Shown: positions 23,892-35,374, numbered from the stretch's first letter. The stretch is 64,000 nucleotides of DNA from Heterodera schachtii (GCA_023374025.1 SIJG01000016.1:248001-312000), one strand, 5' to 3'. Notes: generated by a model not told the origin, from the letters alone. Numbers and translations are program-made.

Positions 23892-25271
23892 ATGCATTTC
23901 TTATCCCCCTCCTCCGCCGTCTTTTTGCTGCCATTTCAATTTCTTTTGGTTGTCTTTGGCGCTGTGTTCGTCGTCCTCAGCCAATGCTGTGGTTGTTCGA
24001 AGAAGGAAAAGCAAAAGGCAAGTTTCTGAGCATCCCCCCCATAACCCACAAAAAAAAAAAATTGACATTTAACCACAATTTTTTTCAGCCGAAAAAACCC
24101 GAAAAGTCGTCATCAAAAACACAACCGCCGTCAAAAACGCAGCTGTCAATGGCATCCAAATCGACGACGGCAAAAGCAGAATGGGCGAATGCGCTTCCGT
24201 CAGAAGTTTTTTCTTCAGGTGACAAATGGAGAGGAGAAAATTATGCCGCATTTTGTGTGATGTGCCGAAAATTTCCCTCTTTTTTCAGAAGCCAACATGG
24301 ACTATGGGACATTGCAGAATTTTGATACTCAATTTTTTGGAGGAGCATCACCGTTGAAAGCGCAACGCGGCACTGGAAAGAAAGGCGAGAGGCCAAAATG
24401 GACAAATTGAAATAATTTTTATTTTTCAGGTCCGGCGCCGCCCGTCGCAAAGAAGCCACCGCCGTCAAAGACAAAGCCATCGGAGAAAGGGAAAAAAGTG
24501 CCGCCACCGCCACCATGTCAGTGTTGATGTTTTGATTTGAGATTTACATATGTATAGTGATTTTTTCCTCCAATTTCAGCGAAGAAAATGCCGAGGCAAA
24601 TGGGCAACAAACAAAGTGATCAATTAAACGATTGTGAATGAATGGCACGCACATTTTCTTTTCTTTTCCCATTTCAGAACAGACAAATGCCGACAAATTC
24701 AAGGAATTTTTCTCCCAGAGAAGGCCGTCCAGTTCAATAAGTAGGAGGAAGGTGGAGAATGGGACAATTAATGCTTTTAATTTCCATTTCAGTTGGCACT
24801 CCTCAAAAACCAAGCCCCGGTCTCGTGCCATGTAAGAACCATATCAATAATGATCATCACAATCAATTTTTGACGAATTTTTCCCCATTTAGCAAGCCAT
24901 CCTGACTATGGAACACTTCATTTGGTGGACAAGGACCTTTTCACCAAGGAGCAGCAGGCGAAAGGTGGGCACATCAGGCGGAGAAAACGGCACAAAACAC
25001 TATCCATCCCTCTCCATTTTCAGATGCCAAACGACCGCCACCAAAGGCTGGGCCTCTATTTGTTTCGAGTGAGTTGTGCTAGCCCAATTTGGACATCATT
25101 AACAGCACAAAATAAATTGTTTTTTTTTCATTTTCAGCGGACGACATGAATTATTGCACGCTTGGCCCGTTGGACGACAATATTTTTGGGACGAATGCGC
25201 CAGGAAAACCGCAGCAGTCAGCGCATAACATTTTTGTGAAGAAACAGTGCCGTCTACAGATGAACGACTGA
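23892..25271 (+). CDS. Membrane-anchored Pro/Lys-rich protein with three YxTL motifs (275 aa)
   Basis: Ten exons: 23892-24017, 24089-24218, 24289-24384, 24430-24516, 24580-24615, 24678-24740, 24793-24831, 24893-24964, 25024-25068 and 25138-25271. The reading frame is continuous across all of them; the first junction is phase 0 and the other eight are phase 1. Residues 10-32 form a hydrophobic anchor (FLLPFQFLLVVFGAVFVVL) followed by CCGC and Lys-rich sequence, suggesting an N-terminal membrane anchor with possible palmitoylation. The rest is hydrophilic and Pro/Lys-rich, with three related motifs: MDYGTLQNFDTQFFG (Tyr91), PDYGTLHLVDKDLF (Tyr198) and MNYCTLGPLDDNIFG (Tyr237). Each contains Y-x-T-L, which also fits the YxxL/YxxPhi class of tyrosine-based signals. 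Introns 1 and 3 appear to use GC donors (GCAAGT, GCGAGA). I do not recognise the family; signalling or trafficking is only inference. Confidence 0.75.
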
Positions 25272-25840
25272 ATTGACGTGCGATCCGATGTGTGTCTATT
25301 ATGTAGGAAATTGAAATTCGATTGACCGATGTTAGGCGCTTAATTGTCATTTATTGTCTGTTTTTCTATTGTATATGTATATTCACTGTTGTACAGTATG
25401 TTGTGATATATGTGTCCCTTTGTGTTTTTGCCGTCATTACCCCTCATTATCCAAAGTACATCCCCATTGTGCCAGCCAGCATATAAGTCCATACCATTTT
25501 TCCCTTCGGGGCTGCGAGATATCTGCGGTGAGTCAGTCGTGCTGTTCTTTGCTTTGGTATTAATCCTTTCTCAAATAACCAATTGCACTGAGATTGTTGT
25601 TGACACAAACTTATTCCCGGTTTCTAACACATAATATCTTTATCCCCAGCTGGTCTCATGATATTCAAAAAAAATCATCAAATTCTCTTCTGAAGTCCAA
25701 CACACCACACTTTTGAAGACAATTCGAAAAGTTGATGAACATTTGAAACTCCAATGTTTGTCTTAATGGCAACTAATTACTATATTAATTGCCATTTAAT
25801 TTGCACCTTCTTCTGGGACATCACGTAAAAGGTAGTAAAT
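25272..25840. other. 3' flank, no gene seen
   Basis: Follows the stop of the YxTL gene. Short open frames exist but none joins to neighbours by splice phase. No clear repeat is seen. Confidence 0.4.
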
Positions 25841-26740
25841 TCACAAGCATTTCTCAGTGTCAGTGCTTCTATTTTTCGTTTTTATATACGCCAATATTTT
25901 CCATGAAAAATCCATTGATGTACACAGTTTCGCTTTTACGCCCACTCCAATTGATTTATCGCGCAAATTCAGACATTTTTTCAATTTCCAACGCAATTGT
26001 CCCTCTTTTGTTGCCCTTTGCTTTTTCCAATCAGAAATTCGTCCATGGCTTGGGAATTTCAACGAGTACAGCCCGGGAACTCCACGAAAAAACAGATACG
26101 GATGTGAAGTGAACTGATAAACGCCAAGCACTTCTTCCATTGTTAACAACACACCGGATGGAACTATAAAAATTTCAAAAAATTCTAAATCAAAAACCAT
26201 TTTTTAAAAATATTTTCTGATTTTTTAAATTACGGGCGAAAAAAATTTCATTATAAGCAAAACGGAAATCGACGTTGAAGAAATATCATCAGTTAAGGAG
26301 TAAGTCCATGTAATGAATAATTTCACATTAAATTTTTATACCGACTCAATAATAATTCAATTGAAATTTCCATTTTAAAATTTTACCGACGAATAGTGAA
26401 AAATTCTCCTCAAGGATATTTGGAAAACGAATTTTAAACAGTGCCGGACCAAGCGCGGCACGACGATAATTATGGAAAATATGGATATAGAAATACATCC
26501 TAGAAGCTTCAAACCAAGCTAAAAACATGTTTTTCGTGCGTTTCAGGTCTACCAAAGTCCAGGAAAAAAAATGGATTTCCATATAATTACAAACCTTAAT
26601 GATCACTATCGAGAAGATTGCACAACATTTTCTGGTCAATTTGCAAAAAGTCCTCTGATCCAAACAATTGGGCCGCATTTTGACAAATGTAACGCAAACA
26701 TTTAATGGCAAAGTACTTTAAAATTTATTTTAATTTTTTC
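25841..26740 (-). pseudogene. Decayed BTB/BACK-family gene fragment
   Basis: On the minus strand, about 26735-26605 reads YFAIKCLRYICQNAAQLF, then GSEDFLQIDQKMLCNLLDSD, matching the BACK-domain pattern (FLQIDQKLLC-LL-RD) of BTB-BACK proteins. Further on come KIRFPNILEENFSLFVG (about 26430-26380) and, in 26200-25841, VPSGVLLTMEEVLGVYQFTS, GVPGLYSLKFPSHGRISDW and STDTEKCL. The blocks lie in different frames; one segment (ALEIEKMSEFAR) is only readable in a frame shifted from its neighbours and meets a stop straight after. No BTB domain is visible upstream. The order of blocks matches what I know of expanded BTB/BACK gene families in cyst nematodes. In life such proteins act as adaptors for cullin-3 ubiquitin ligases; this copy looks dead. 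Confidence 0.55.
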
Positions 26741-27202
26741 AAAAAATTACACAAAATAGGGATAATAAAATTATTATGATATATGTATTTGTCTAAATTT
26801 AACGAAATTGAATTTAATCGTATAGAAAAAACAACAAAAAAATTATTAAAAATTGTTTTCTTTTTAAAAACATTAAAATCAACACTCATTTCTTCTTCCT
26901 CCGTGCATATTTATTCTCTGCTGCTGATCATTTCCATTCATTCATTTTTTGTTGTGTTGCTAAAATGCAGTGAAAAATTAAAAAATTTAAAATTATTAAT
27001 ATTAAAAATTGCATATTTTTAAATTCTGCCGTAAATTTATAATTAATTGATATTAAAATGTATTAATTATTTGCTAATTATTCAAAATTCCATTTTCATT
27101 TCTCCATTTGTTAATTAATAAATTTCATCTATAATATAATTAGGGAAGTTAGATTTTAATTTTTTTTAAGAGAAAATGAGTCGCCTTTGTGTCCAATTTA
27201 GG
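26741..27202. other. Non-coding AT-rich stretch
   Basis: Very AT-rich; nothing supported. Confidence 0.5.
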
Positions 27203-30200
27203 TTATTTATTTAATTTATTATTGTTTTGCTGTTTTATTTTTATTTTTTTGCCCGCCTTTTTCCTCGTAATTGGTCGATTCTCCGTAATTAGGCCCTGCC
27301 TTCGGCACTTCGTTACAAGGTAGTAAATGTTGTCAACATTCAGCTGACGCCCAATGTCCGCCTGTGAAAGTCCGCTCTCCAACAGTTTGACAACGGTGTC
27401 CAAGTCAACTTCTGGCTAAAAAAGTGCCAAATTAAAAAAGGCAATAAAAAATAATAATTTTCGAAAAAGGCAATAAAAACAATAATTTTTTGCCTTTTTC
27501 TCTTTTGGAGGGACCGATTCGGCACGTTTTTGCTGCTGTTCAGATTCCTTTTGTGTGCTCAACTCCAATGAAAAATTGTGAGGCGGCACTTCTTTTTGAT
27601 CAACAGTTTCTTCGTCGTCTCGAAACTTAAAAAAACATTTTTAATTAATTAAATAATTAGTTTCATAAGTCTAAATTGTTTATTACTCTCGTTTTTCTCA
27701 TACGCATTTTGCGTTTCGGTTGTTCGACAGATAGAATTTGAATAGAATCATCGACATTATCTTCACCCTTAATAATTTAATAATTAATTGTAATATAAAA
27801 ATAAGGCAAAAATATAAATTTATTTCTAAATAATTAAATAAAAGATAAAATAAATAAAAAACAAAAAGTTTCTGTTTTAACCTTGATTATTTTTGGTGGA
27901 GCAGATTCAACTTCGTTGTGTTCGATTTCATCAATTTGCGCCTTAAAAATATCAATTTATTTGAAAAAGGCACAGTTAAATTTTAATATATTAATGACTA
28001 GCAAATATTATTTGCAAAAAATATAAATGCCTAAAGTCTAATCTCTATTTATATTTTATGCCACTTTTTCATACAAAAACCAAAAAATAAATAAAACAAT
28101 TCAATTTACCTGAAAATCTTCGGCTTTTTCAATAATTTGTTTTTTGACTGGCAAAGGCAACTGGTGCAGCACCGTTTCTTTCTGTTCCAATTCTTCATTT
28201 GAGTACTTAAAATAATTCGATAATGGAATAATTAGTGCCAACAAATTAGCACCTACCGTAATAACGGCGTCCATTTTTGATTTTGTCCCAATTGATGCCT
28301 TCGGTGAATTTTTCAGCTTTTTCTTAGTGCTTTTTACAACAATAACAGGCGCGAAAAAGTGCCAAACATTTTTGGCATTCATGGCCAATAAAATTGTAAT
28401 AATGCCGACAATGAGAAGCAACAAAGAATTGTGAACGGTGTCCAAAAATGCCTCACCATCAGCCATTTGTTTCATTTTTTGAATTTGCTCCTAAAAATTG
28501 TGATTTCAAAAAGCAAAAACCCCAATAAATAACTTACATTTGTCACCACAGCGTGCGAATTCATTTCAGCATTTTCATCAAAAAGGCATTGCAAATTGCC
28601 GGAGGCGTCTAGTAAGAATTTTGCCACTTTTGACTGATCATCCGGCTAAAAATTTTTGTAATAAATTACTCGGTAACTTTAGCAAATTGTTATATGATAC
28701 AGGCTCAAAAAAGTGGCCAGAGATGTTATCACTAATAAACATTTTGTCTACACGCGTTTTGGGTTAAAATACCATTTTGGTTAGAGAAAGGTAAAAATTA
28801 TCGGGAGCGCGAGTACGGAATTCCGGGAGCGGGATCGAGAATCCCGATAAATCCCGGAAATGTCAACGAGAATTGGGGTAATCCAAAAATTAATCCATAA
28901 ATATATTATTGTTCAATTTTAAATTCTCTTTTGTATCTCAATCTGTTCTCTATACATTTATTTTCATCGTTTTGATCAGCTTTGCAAATTGATAAGAAAA
29001 ATTTTGAATGTTTGGGTCAAAAATTTCCAAAATTAGAATTTTTCATGTTTTAGACTGTTTACAGATAAGACAGGATTTTAATAATTTGCCCTAAAATGGG
29101 CATTTTCTCATTTTTGAAAAAATAAAATAAAATTCTTATTCGGATCCTTTCAAATTCGACAAAATAAGGAAAAAAATTCTGATCTGGGAACTTTACTTAA
29201 ATGAAGAGATTTCTTGTTTAACTTATCTGATACCGATTTTTGATCAAGTGCATTCCAATTGACTAGGTTTGACTCAATTTGGAACTGAAGTGACGAACGA
29301 TGCCAACAAATGCCCTCGTCAACATTGGCACTGTGCTCCACCAACTCAAATTTTGGACTGTGTTCAGCCTGAGATTTAAAATTATCCAAAAAAGAATGAG
29401 TAAATTGTAGACAAAATGTAAGTAAACCTTTAAAAAGCCAAGTTTTTTGAAAATATTTATAAAAGAATACAATTCCTCCTATAATAGTCTGATGCCAATA
29501 AGCCTGATTTATACTTCAAGTTCTTAAAATTCGGCCCAAAAATTTATAAAATTTTATTTTCGAGGCTTTTTGAGGTCGTCGTTAATCATTAATCGGGATT
29601 CAAATTTGAATTAAAATTTTCTGAAAAATTGAAGAATACTACCAATTTTGATTTTGCATTATATATATATATATTGCATATCATTCGATTCGTCTCGATG
29701 AGACAGTCGAATGGTACAATTTTTAGGTGTCGGCCGCAATTCTAAACAGAGTTACAGACCCAGGACTGAAATATCAAAATGGCTTTTGGGACTGAACCGT
29801 CCAATGTCTAAAAACGCATTAATGTCACAAAACGTATATACATATGAGTTTCTTCTCAGTTTCTAGTTTAAAAATCTTTGCGTATTTTTAACGGCAAAAA
29901 ACAGTTAAAAGGTTTTTATTAAGGACTGAAATATCTAACTCAGAAGCGAATTAGTGAGCGTATTTTTGCCAAAACACCGCACACTCGACTACGGCGGCCA
30001 GTAGGTGGGGCGCCGCTCGCTCATTGGACGGTTCAGTCCCAAAGCCATTTGGACACTTCAGTCCCGGGTCTGTAACTCTGTTTAGAATTGCGGCCGCTAC
30101 TAAAAATTGCACCATTCGACTTGACTCATCGAGACGAATAGAATGATATGTAATTCATATTTAAAACCAAAATTGGTAGTATTCTTCAATTTTACCAAAT

Positions 30201-30401
30201 TTTCAAAATAAATAACGCCCTTTTCGAGATTCGGGTCAGTGGTTTTCGGTTAGCGATTCGGAAATCTTTTCCATTATCATGAATATTTTGAAGTTTCCAC
30301 AGTTTCAATGATTAATTTGATTATGTACAAAAAAATTTCACCTGCAAAAGTGCGCCTTCGCAAAATAAAATTATGTTCAAAATAATGGAAATGATGATCA
30401 T
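27203..30401 (-). CDS. Type I membrane protein with HTH-like C-terminal segment (372 aa)
   Basis: Nine minus-strand exons in transcript order: 30342-30401, 29234-29368, 28538-28645, 28257-28490, 28110-28205, 27882-27941, 27687-27767, 27494-27625 and 27203-27415. Every exon is a whole number of codons, so all junctions are phase 0. The product starts with a signal peptide (MIIISIILNIILFCEGALLQ), has an ectodomain of about 100 residues, one membrane span at about 124-140 (LLLLIVGIITILLAMNA), then a long Lys/Glu-rich tail with basic patches (KSTKKKLK, PKRKMRMRKTR). The last exon encodes TVVKLLESGLSQADIGRQLN followed by VDNIYYLVTKCRRQGL, which has the shape of a helix-turn-helix, and ends with KKAGKKIKIKQ. 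Exon 8 seems to use a GC donor (AAG|GCAAAA). Intron 1 contains a large inverted repeat. The family is not recognised; a role such as a membrane-tethered regulator is speculative. Confidence 0.7.
29590..30225. repeat. Large inverted repeat in intron 1 of the membrane-protein gene
   Basis: The arms share TTGAAGAATACTACCAATTT / AAATTGGTAGTATTCTTCAA, the AATTCTAAACAGAGTTACAG / CTGTAACTCTGTTTAGAATT pair and GGGACTGAACCGTCCAATG / CATTGGACGGTTCAGTCCC. The centre contains CACACTCGACTACGGCGGCC, also found inverted near 36985-37010. It is a foldback-type element without a coding frame. Confidence 0.7.
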
Positions 30402-30409
30402 TTTGGAGT

Positions 30410-31409
30410 TTTTGGAGGATATCATTAGGCTGAATATTGAAGGATTTAAAATTTATGATACATGAATTTAATGAAAATAATATAATTGTAGAATAATATT
30501 GTAAATTCCATTCCAGCCAAATGACCTTTTGACTAAGTTTTTTTATGAGAGATTATTGGAAAAGACCTCTTTAATTTTATTATTCTTTGTGAGAAAAGGC
30601 AAAATTCTGACCTATTTTTTTCTGATGGTCAGTACTTTTTGATGAGTCTTTGGGGTTTGATTTGAATTATATATGAGTAATTATTCCAAAAAATTTATAA
30701 AAATGTTATTTAAATATGAATCTAAACAGAGCTTTCGAGAAAATTGCATTAATGTATTCATTTTTTTGTGATTTTCAATATATATTTTTGAAAAATTTAT
30801 ATAATTGTTTCAGCCCCTAAATTTCAAATTTGCACTCCAATGCCGGACTGAAAATTATTATTTTTTTTGCAGGACGTGGTCCCGCGTAATTAATCCAGCA
30901 AATACTGTATTTAAATTTGCAGGATCCCACACGGGATTTCGGGATTTAGGAAATTGAAAAAAAAGTAGAATTAAATAAAAAACCAGCCGCAAAAATTAAA
31001 AACAACCAATTTAAAAATGAAATTTTTGGGGGCTGGGGCATAAATATATTTTTTTTTTTGTGATTGTATTAATTTGAATCCGACCGCGGAATTTTTGTCC
31101 GTGCCCCACCCCCTGTTGCCAATCAAGGAGCGTGTGATTAATTTTCATTTTTATTTTCCAAATTTTTGATTGAGTATTTGACGATTCGAATTTTGATTTA
31201 AAAATTTTCTTTTCGAGTCGGCTTTTGTTTCGATCATCTCTCATCATAAATGACCAGGAGGAATGGTGCTTAATAATGATGTACGAAAGTGCAAGTGATC
31301 ATTTTTGATAGGTTTTGTCGTTTCTGCATTTTTCTCTCAGGATGAAAATTCATTTTTTTAATTTCAAATTAATTTTTTCGCCACTTTCACTCTATTAGTG
31401 AGGGGTGGA
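30410..31409. other. Non-coding stretch
   Basis: Upstream of the minus-strand membrane-protein gene. No other gene or clear repeat is seen. Confidence 0.45.
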
Positions 31410-31418
31410 GTGCGACCG

Positions 31419-31947
31419 GGGGGCGGAAGTTTGGCACCAGAAATTTGAGCACCAGAAATTTGGGCACCGGGAAGTTTGGGCACCAAATTAAGGATTTAAA
31501 AAAAAAAATATTTTTAATTGTCTATAAATTGCAAGCATCTAATTTAAAACCATAATAAATTTAATAAAGTTAGGAATAGAAAGTTTTCTTAACGAATATT
31601 CACTCGATTTAAGCATGCTTGTTTTGCTAAACTCATTACCTTAATTCTATATCAATGCCTTTCGGGCCCAACTAAGCCGGTATTCAGGTCTAAGTCCAAA
31701 AAGAAACTAGTACACGTTTAACTCTACGTTTAAACAACCGTAAGAATTGACTAAATAATAAGATTGCCAGGTTTCACTACATAAATTTTTTAATTTTCAA
31801 GAACACAGAAATTTTTGTGCACAAGGGTTGTTAAAATTTACTAAATTTTAATGATTTATATAACATTTTATATATTTATTTTGTTTTATTTTTTGAAATC
31901 CCTCCCTCTGGTGCCCAAACTTCCCGGTGCCCAAACTTCATGTCGCC
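31419..31947. mobile_element. Small transposon with GAAGTTTGGGCACC ends and target duplication
   Basis: The left side has repeated AAATTTGAGCACCAG/GAAGTTTGGGCACC units and the right side has GGTGCCCAAACTTCCCGGTG followed by CCCAAACTTC. GTGCGACCG flanks both sides (31410-31418 and 31948-31956), a likely 8-9-bp target-site duplication. No ORF is seen. Confidence 0.7.
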
Positions 31948-32716
31948 GTGCGACCGCGATGCGAGGTGTGATTCTTCGCGTTTTTCTTCCGCCATTCGCC
32001 ACCGCGGCAATTTGAATCCACAATTCGCTAAGCGATGCAAGATTTTTTTTTTTTTTTGCGTGGTGCGCCGCGGTTTTTTTAAATGAAAAAGGTCATTTTA
32101 TGAGCCAAACCAATTTTTTGCTCTACTTTAATCACTCATATTTTATCTAATTTAGTCACCCATTTTATTTACTTTAGTCACACATATTTTAGCTTTTATC
32201 TATTTTTAGTCAATTTTGGCTTGACTTTTATTCCTTGTACGCACAATTAAATAATTTTTGCTTAATTTGATTATTTGTTCAGTTATATTTGTATAAAATC
32301 TCCATAAATAATTCCTCGAAAATTATCGGCTTAATTGGTCAATGCTTAATATAGCAAAAAAAAAAAAAACGGTTTATAAAGCTTGGCCAATTCCAAATTT
32401 TTATCTACCGAACCATTATTATTTATGTTCAAAATTTTCTAAAATATTAAATCATTTTTCTATAACTTACTCAAATTTATGAATTTTCATCATCAATTTT
32501 AAATAGTCGTCCTTCATCAGCAAATATCAAAAGCCATTCACCCCATTTAAATTGATTTAAAGCAGCAAAAATTCTTCGTAAAATATAAACGAATAATTTA
32601 TTATTAATGGTAATTAACAGGGTTGCCAGATGAAAATTTTCAAATCATCATTTTCAAATAAAAAATCATCATTTGGGGTCAAAAATCAGCATTTTTTAAA
32701 AATTTTTCCCAAATTG

Positions 32717-33015
32717 TCGTATTTGTATAAAACATATGTTAGATCGTTATTGGAATACGCTCCAGAGATTTGGAATCCATAGATTCAAAAAAATATTAAA
32801 AAATTGAAAAATGTCAAAAATATTTCACCAAAAGAGTTCTTTTCAAATGCAGCTTTCCACGCCCTTCCATATCAAACAAAAAATGCTTTAACATCCCCTT
32901 TTTACAGAATAATTCGAAATATAAATTTGGCAAAAAGTTTATACCTTTTGCAGGGCGGGTAACTAAATTATGGAACCAACTCGATAAAAGGCTTTTAAAA
33001 ATAAAATTAAAATAG
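32717..33015 (+). pseudogene. Non-LTR (LINE) reverse transcriptase 3' remnant
   Basis: Reads LYKTYVRSLLEYAPEIWNP, a stop, then IQKNIKKLKNV. A frame-shifted continuation (TKRVLFKC, LPYQTKNAL) and a final block ending RVTKLWNQLDKRLLK follow. The YKTYVRxxLEYA-xWNP motif is typical of the region after the RT core in LINE elements of animals. In-frame stops and shifts mark it as a dead fragment. Confidence 0.65.
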
Positions 33016-33210
33016 ACCGGAAAAATTAAAGCCGAATTATTAATTCATTAAAACTAAAAATGATTTGGTCATTAATTTGACTCCTTTTATTGACTTCACA
33101 TTATTATGTTATTTCGGATGTTTTTGTCCTCAATAAGCGGATTTTTCCCTTTTGTAGACTTTTTCTTATTGACAATAAACAATAAACAAAAAATAATTAA
33201 GAAGCATATA

Positions 33211-35350
33211 ATGTTTGTTAAACCATTGTTTGTTTGTCCAATTTTATTGGCAATTTTTGGCCAAATTTGTTGCGACATTTTGGGCCGTAAACAAAATGCC
33301 GGTGCCAAAGGTTACCTTACCTGTAAGGGAAAACCGGCAAAAAATGTGAAAGTGAAATTGTACGATGACGACCGAGGTAAAACATTTAGATTAATTAATT
33401 CAATACCAATTTAAATGAACATTTTCAGGAATTGATAGGGACGATTTAATGGTGAGAAAAAAACAAATAAATTTGCATTTTCCCTTTTTAAAGTGTTTTG
33501 TTTTTTATTCATTTAATTCTTTTAAATTTAATTGAAATTAGCCATTTTTTAAATTCAAAAACAGGGGGAGACGATGACGAATAGCAGAGGATATTTTGAA
33601 GTCACTGGTCACACTAAAGAATATTCAACAATTGACCCCAAAATAGTAAGAGTAAAGTTTTTTTTTAAATTTAATACAAATTTAGAATATTTACCATAAC
33701 TGTGCCGATGGCTATAAAGTAGGAGAAATTGGAAATTTATTTTGTTAATTATTTTTTAATTAATTAATTAATAATTGGTATTTGATGGTGCGTGCAACAA
33801 AAACAAATAAAATGATGGAAAATATTTCTCATATTTCCCAACTTAAAATTGGTTAAAAACAGTCTAACAAAGGAGAGGTACCCAAGTGACGGTGGGACTT
33901 CCGAATGAAACTTTCAGGGTAGGTAGATTACCCCCCTTTTGTATTATAAAATTTTTTCTATTTTTGCTAAATGAAGCTTCTGGCCGAGATATGAAGCTTT
34001 TCCTTTTTGCCTGATCAATATCATTTACAAAGAATGAGAAGCCAATGTGAGCGTCGATGGCCCAGTGGGTGTGCCTTTCATTCTTTTTTCCTTCTTCTAA
34101 AGTTCAATTCCTCCTCCCTGCAAATAATTGTTTTGGTTCTTTTCCTTATCCAAAACATTTTTAATATATTTTTTAACATAATAATTTCGGCCTTAATATT
34201 TTTTTCAATTTTTATTTTATATTATAGAATAAAATTTTGAAAATTGAAAAATACTCCCAAAAACCAAAATTCTTGTCCTTTCTTAAAACATTTTAAAAAT
34301 TTAATTCATCCCAGCGGCTCCTATCGGCACCGCCGTATGCTAAAAATCCTTTATTTTCTTTAAAATTAGCTTAAAAATTACCAAAAAATTTTTAGCACAT
34401 CTAAATTTATTTTTTCCCATCCAAAAATTTTTTAAACTTTTCAACATTAATAAATTTGGTCTTGAAAAATTTTTTTCATTTTTATTCAACCTTAATTTTA
34501 ACTTTCATAGAAATTTTCAAATTAATAGCTTTTCAGATAAAATTATTTTTTAAATTGAAAGTTCTAGGAGAGAACTTTTTGGGAGTATTTTTCAATTTTC
34601 AAAATTTTATTCTATAATATAAAATAAAAATTGAAAAAAATATTAAGGCCGAAATTATTATGTTAAAAAATATATTAAAAATGTTTTGGATAAGGAAAAG
34701 AACCAAAACAATTATTTGCAGGGAGGAGGAATTGAACTTTAGAAGAAGGAAAAAAGAATGAAAGGCACACCCACTGGGCCATCGACGCTCACATTGGCTT
34801 CTCATTCTTTGTAAATGATATTGATCAGGCAAAAAGGAAAAGCTTCATATCTCGGCCAGAAGCTTCATTTAGCAAAAATAAAAAAATTTTATAATACAAA
34901 AGGGGGGTAATCTACCTACCCTGAAAGTTTCATTCGGAAGTCCCACCGTCACTTGGGTACCTCTCCTTTGTAAGCGATCACAATTTTGGGTTGTAAAAAA
35001 AATCCAAAATGGACACTTGGGTCCCGCTGGAAATGGACACCTCAGTCCCGGCATTTTTCGCTTCAAAAACTACATAGAAACCGCAAGCGCATCCTAAAAT
35101 CTTTTTCTATTCATAATTTTAATCTTTTTAGATCGCTTTTGATCATTTTAATCATTTTTAAATTTGGAATTTATTAAACATATTTACGAAAATGATTATA
35201 TTTTTTTTACAGCCATGCTACCGCAAATTCACCATAAAAATCAATGACAATTATGTGTCAAGTGGCAAAAACCCGCCCAAATTGTACGACATTAAACACA
35301 TTGAACTCAAAGGCAAAAGGAAGGGCGAGTCACGCGATTGCCTTAACTGA
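33211..35350 (+). CDS. Transthyretin-like (TTR-like) secreted protein (146 aa)
   Basis: Exons 33211-33376, 33429-33451, 33565-33645, 33686-33718 and 35213-35350, phase-consistent throughout. The ATG at 33211 is chosen because it starts a signal peptide (MFVKPLFVCPILLAIFGQIC). The mature part has the hallmarks of the nematode TTR-like family (Pfam PF01060): GAKGYLTCKGKPAKNVKVKL YDDDR split over lines of the exon, GYFEVTGHTKEYSTIDPKI, NIYHNCADGYK and PCYRKFTIKINDNYVSSGK, ending KGESRDCLN. Cys pairs expected for the fold are present. These proteins are secreted, fold like transthyretin and are a large nematode-specific family; functions known in a few members include signalling and, in parasites, host interaction. 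Intron 4 is nearly 1.5 kb because it contains a recent hairpin insertion; the other introns are about 40-115 nt. A family A element starts 25 nt after the stop codon. Confidence 0.9.
34051..34121 (+). other. tRNA-like segment with A and B box (left arm)
   Basis: TGGCCCAGTGGG fits the RNA polymerase III A-box consensus TRGCNNAGYNGG, and about 45 bases later AGTTCAATTCC fits the B-box core GWTCRANNC. The start GCGTCGATGGCCCAGTGG resembles Ser/Leu-type tRNA 5' ends, but acceptor and T stems pair poorly, so it is more like a tRNA-derived SINE head than a working tRNA. Confidence 0.45.
34718..34788 (-). other. tRNA-like segment with A and B box (right arm)
   Basis: Inverted copy of 34051-34121, read on the minus strand, with the same A-box and B-box matches. 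Confidence 0.45.
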
Positions 35351-35374
35351 CAAAGTCATGCTCTAACATTGGAT

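Larger units (their letters stand above)
33867..34971. mobile_element. Near-perfect 1.1-kb hairpin element in a TTR-like intron
   Basis: The left arm (33867 to about 34262) and right arm (about 34577 to 34971) are inverted copies that match almost base for base over about 395 bp, apart from a one-base length difference near 33955. The loop is about 315 bp. Arm ends are ACAAAGGAGAGGTACCCAAG and its complement. The high identity implies a young insertion or ongoing arm homogenisation. Each arm carries a tRNA-like segment. No transposase and no clear target duplication are seen. Confidence 0.85.

Noticed and set aside
25789..26117. Plus-strand frames opposite the BTB/BACK remnant
   Set aside because: They are open but show no domain, while the minus strand carries recognisable BACK-family blocks.
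34007..34832. Two identical 77-codon frames on opposite strands
   Set aside because: They are the two arms of the hairpin element, with hydrophobic AT-rich sequence and no other coding sign.
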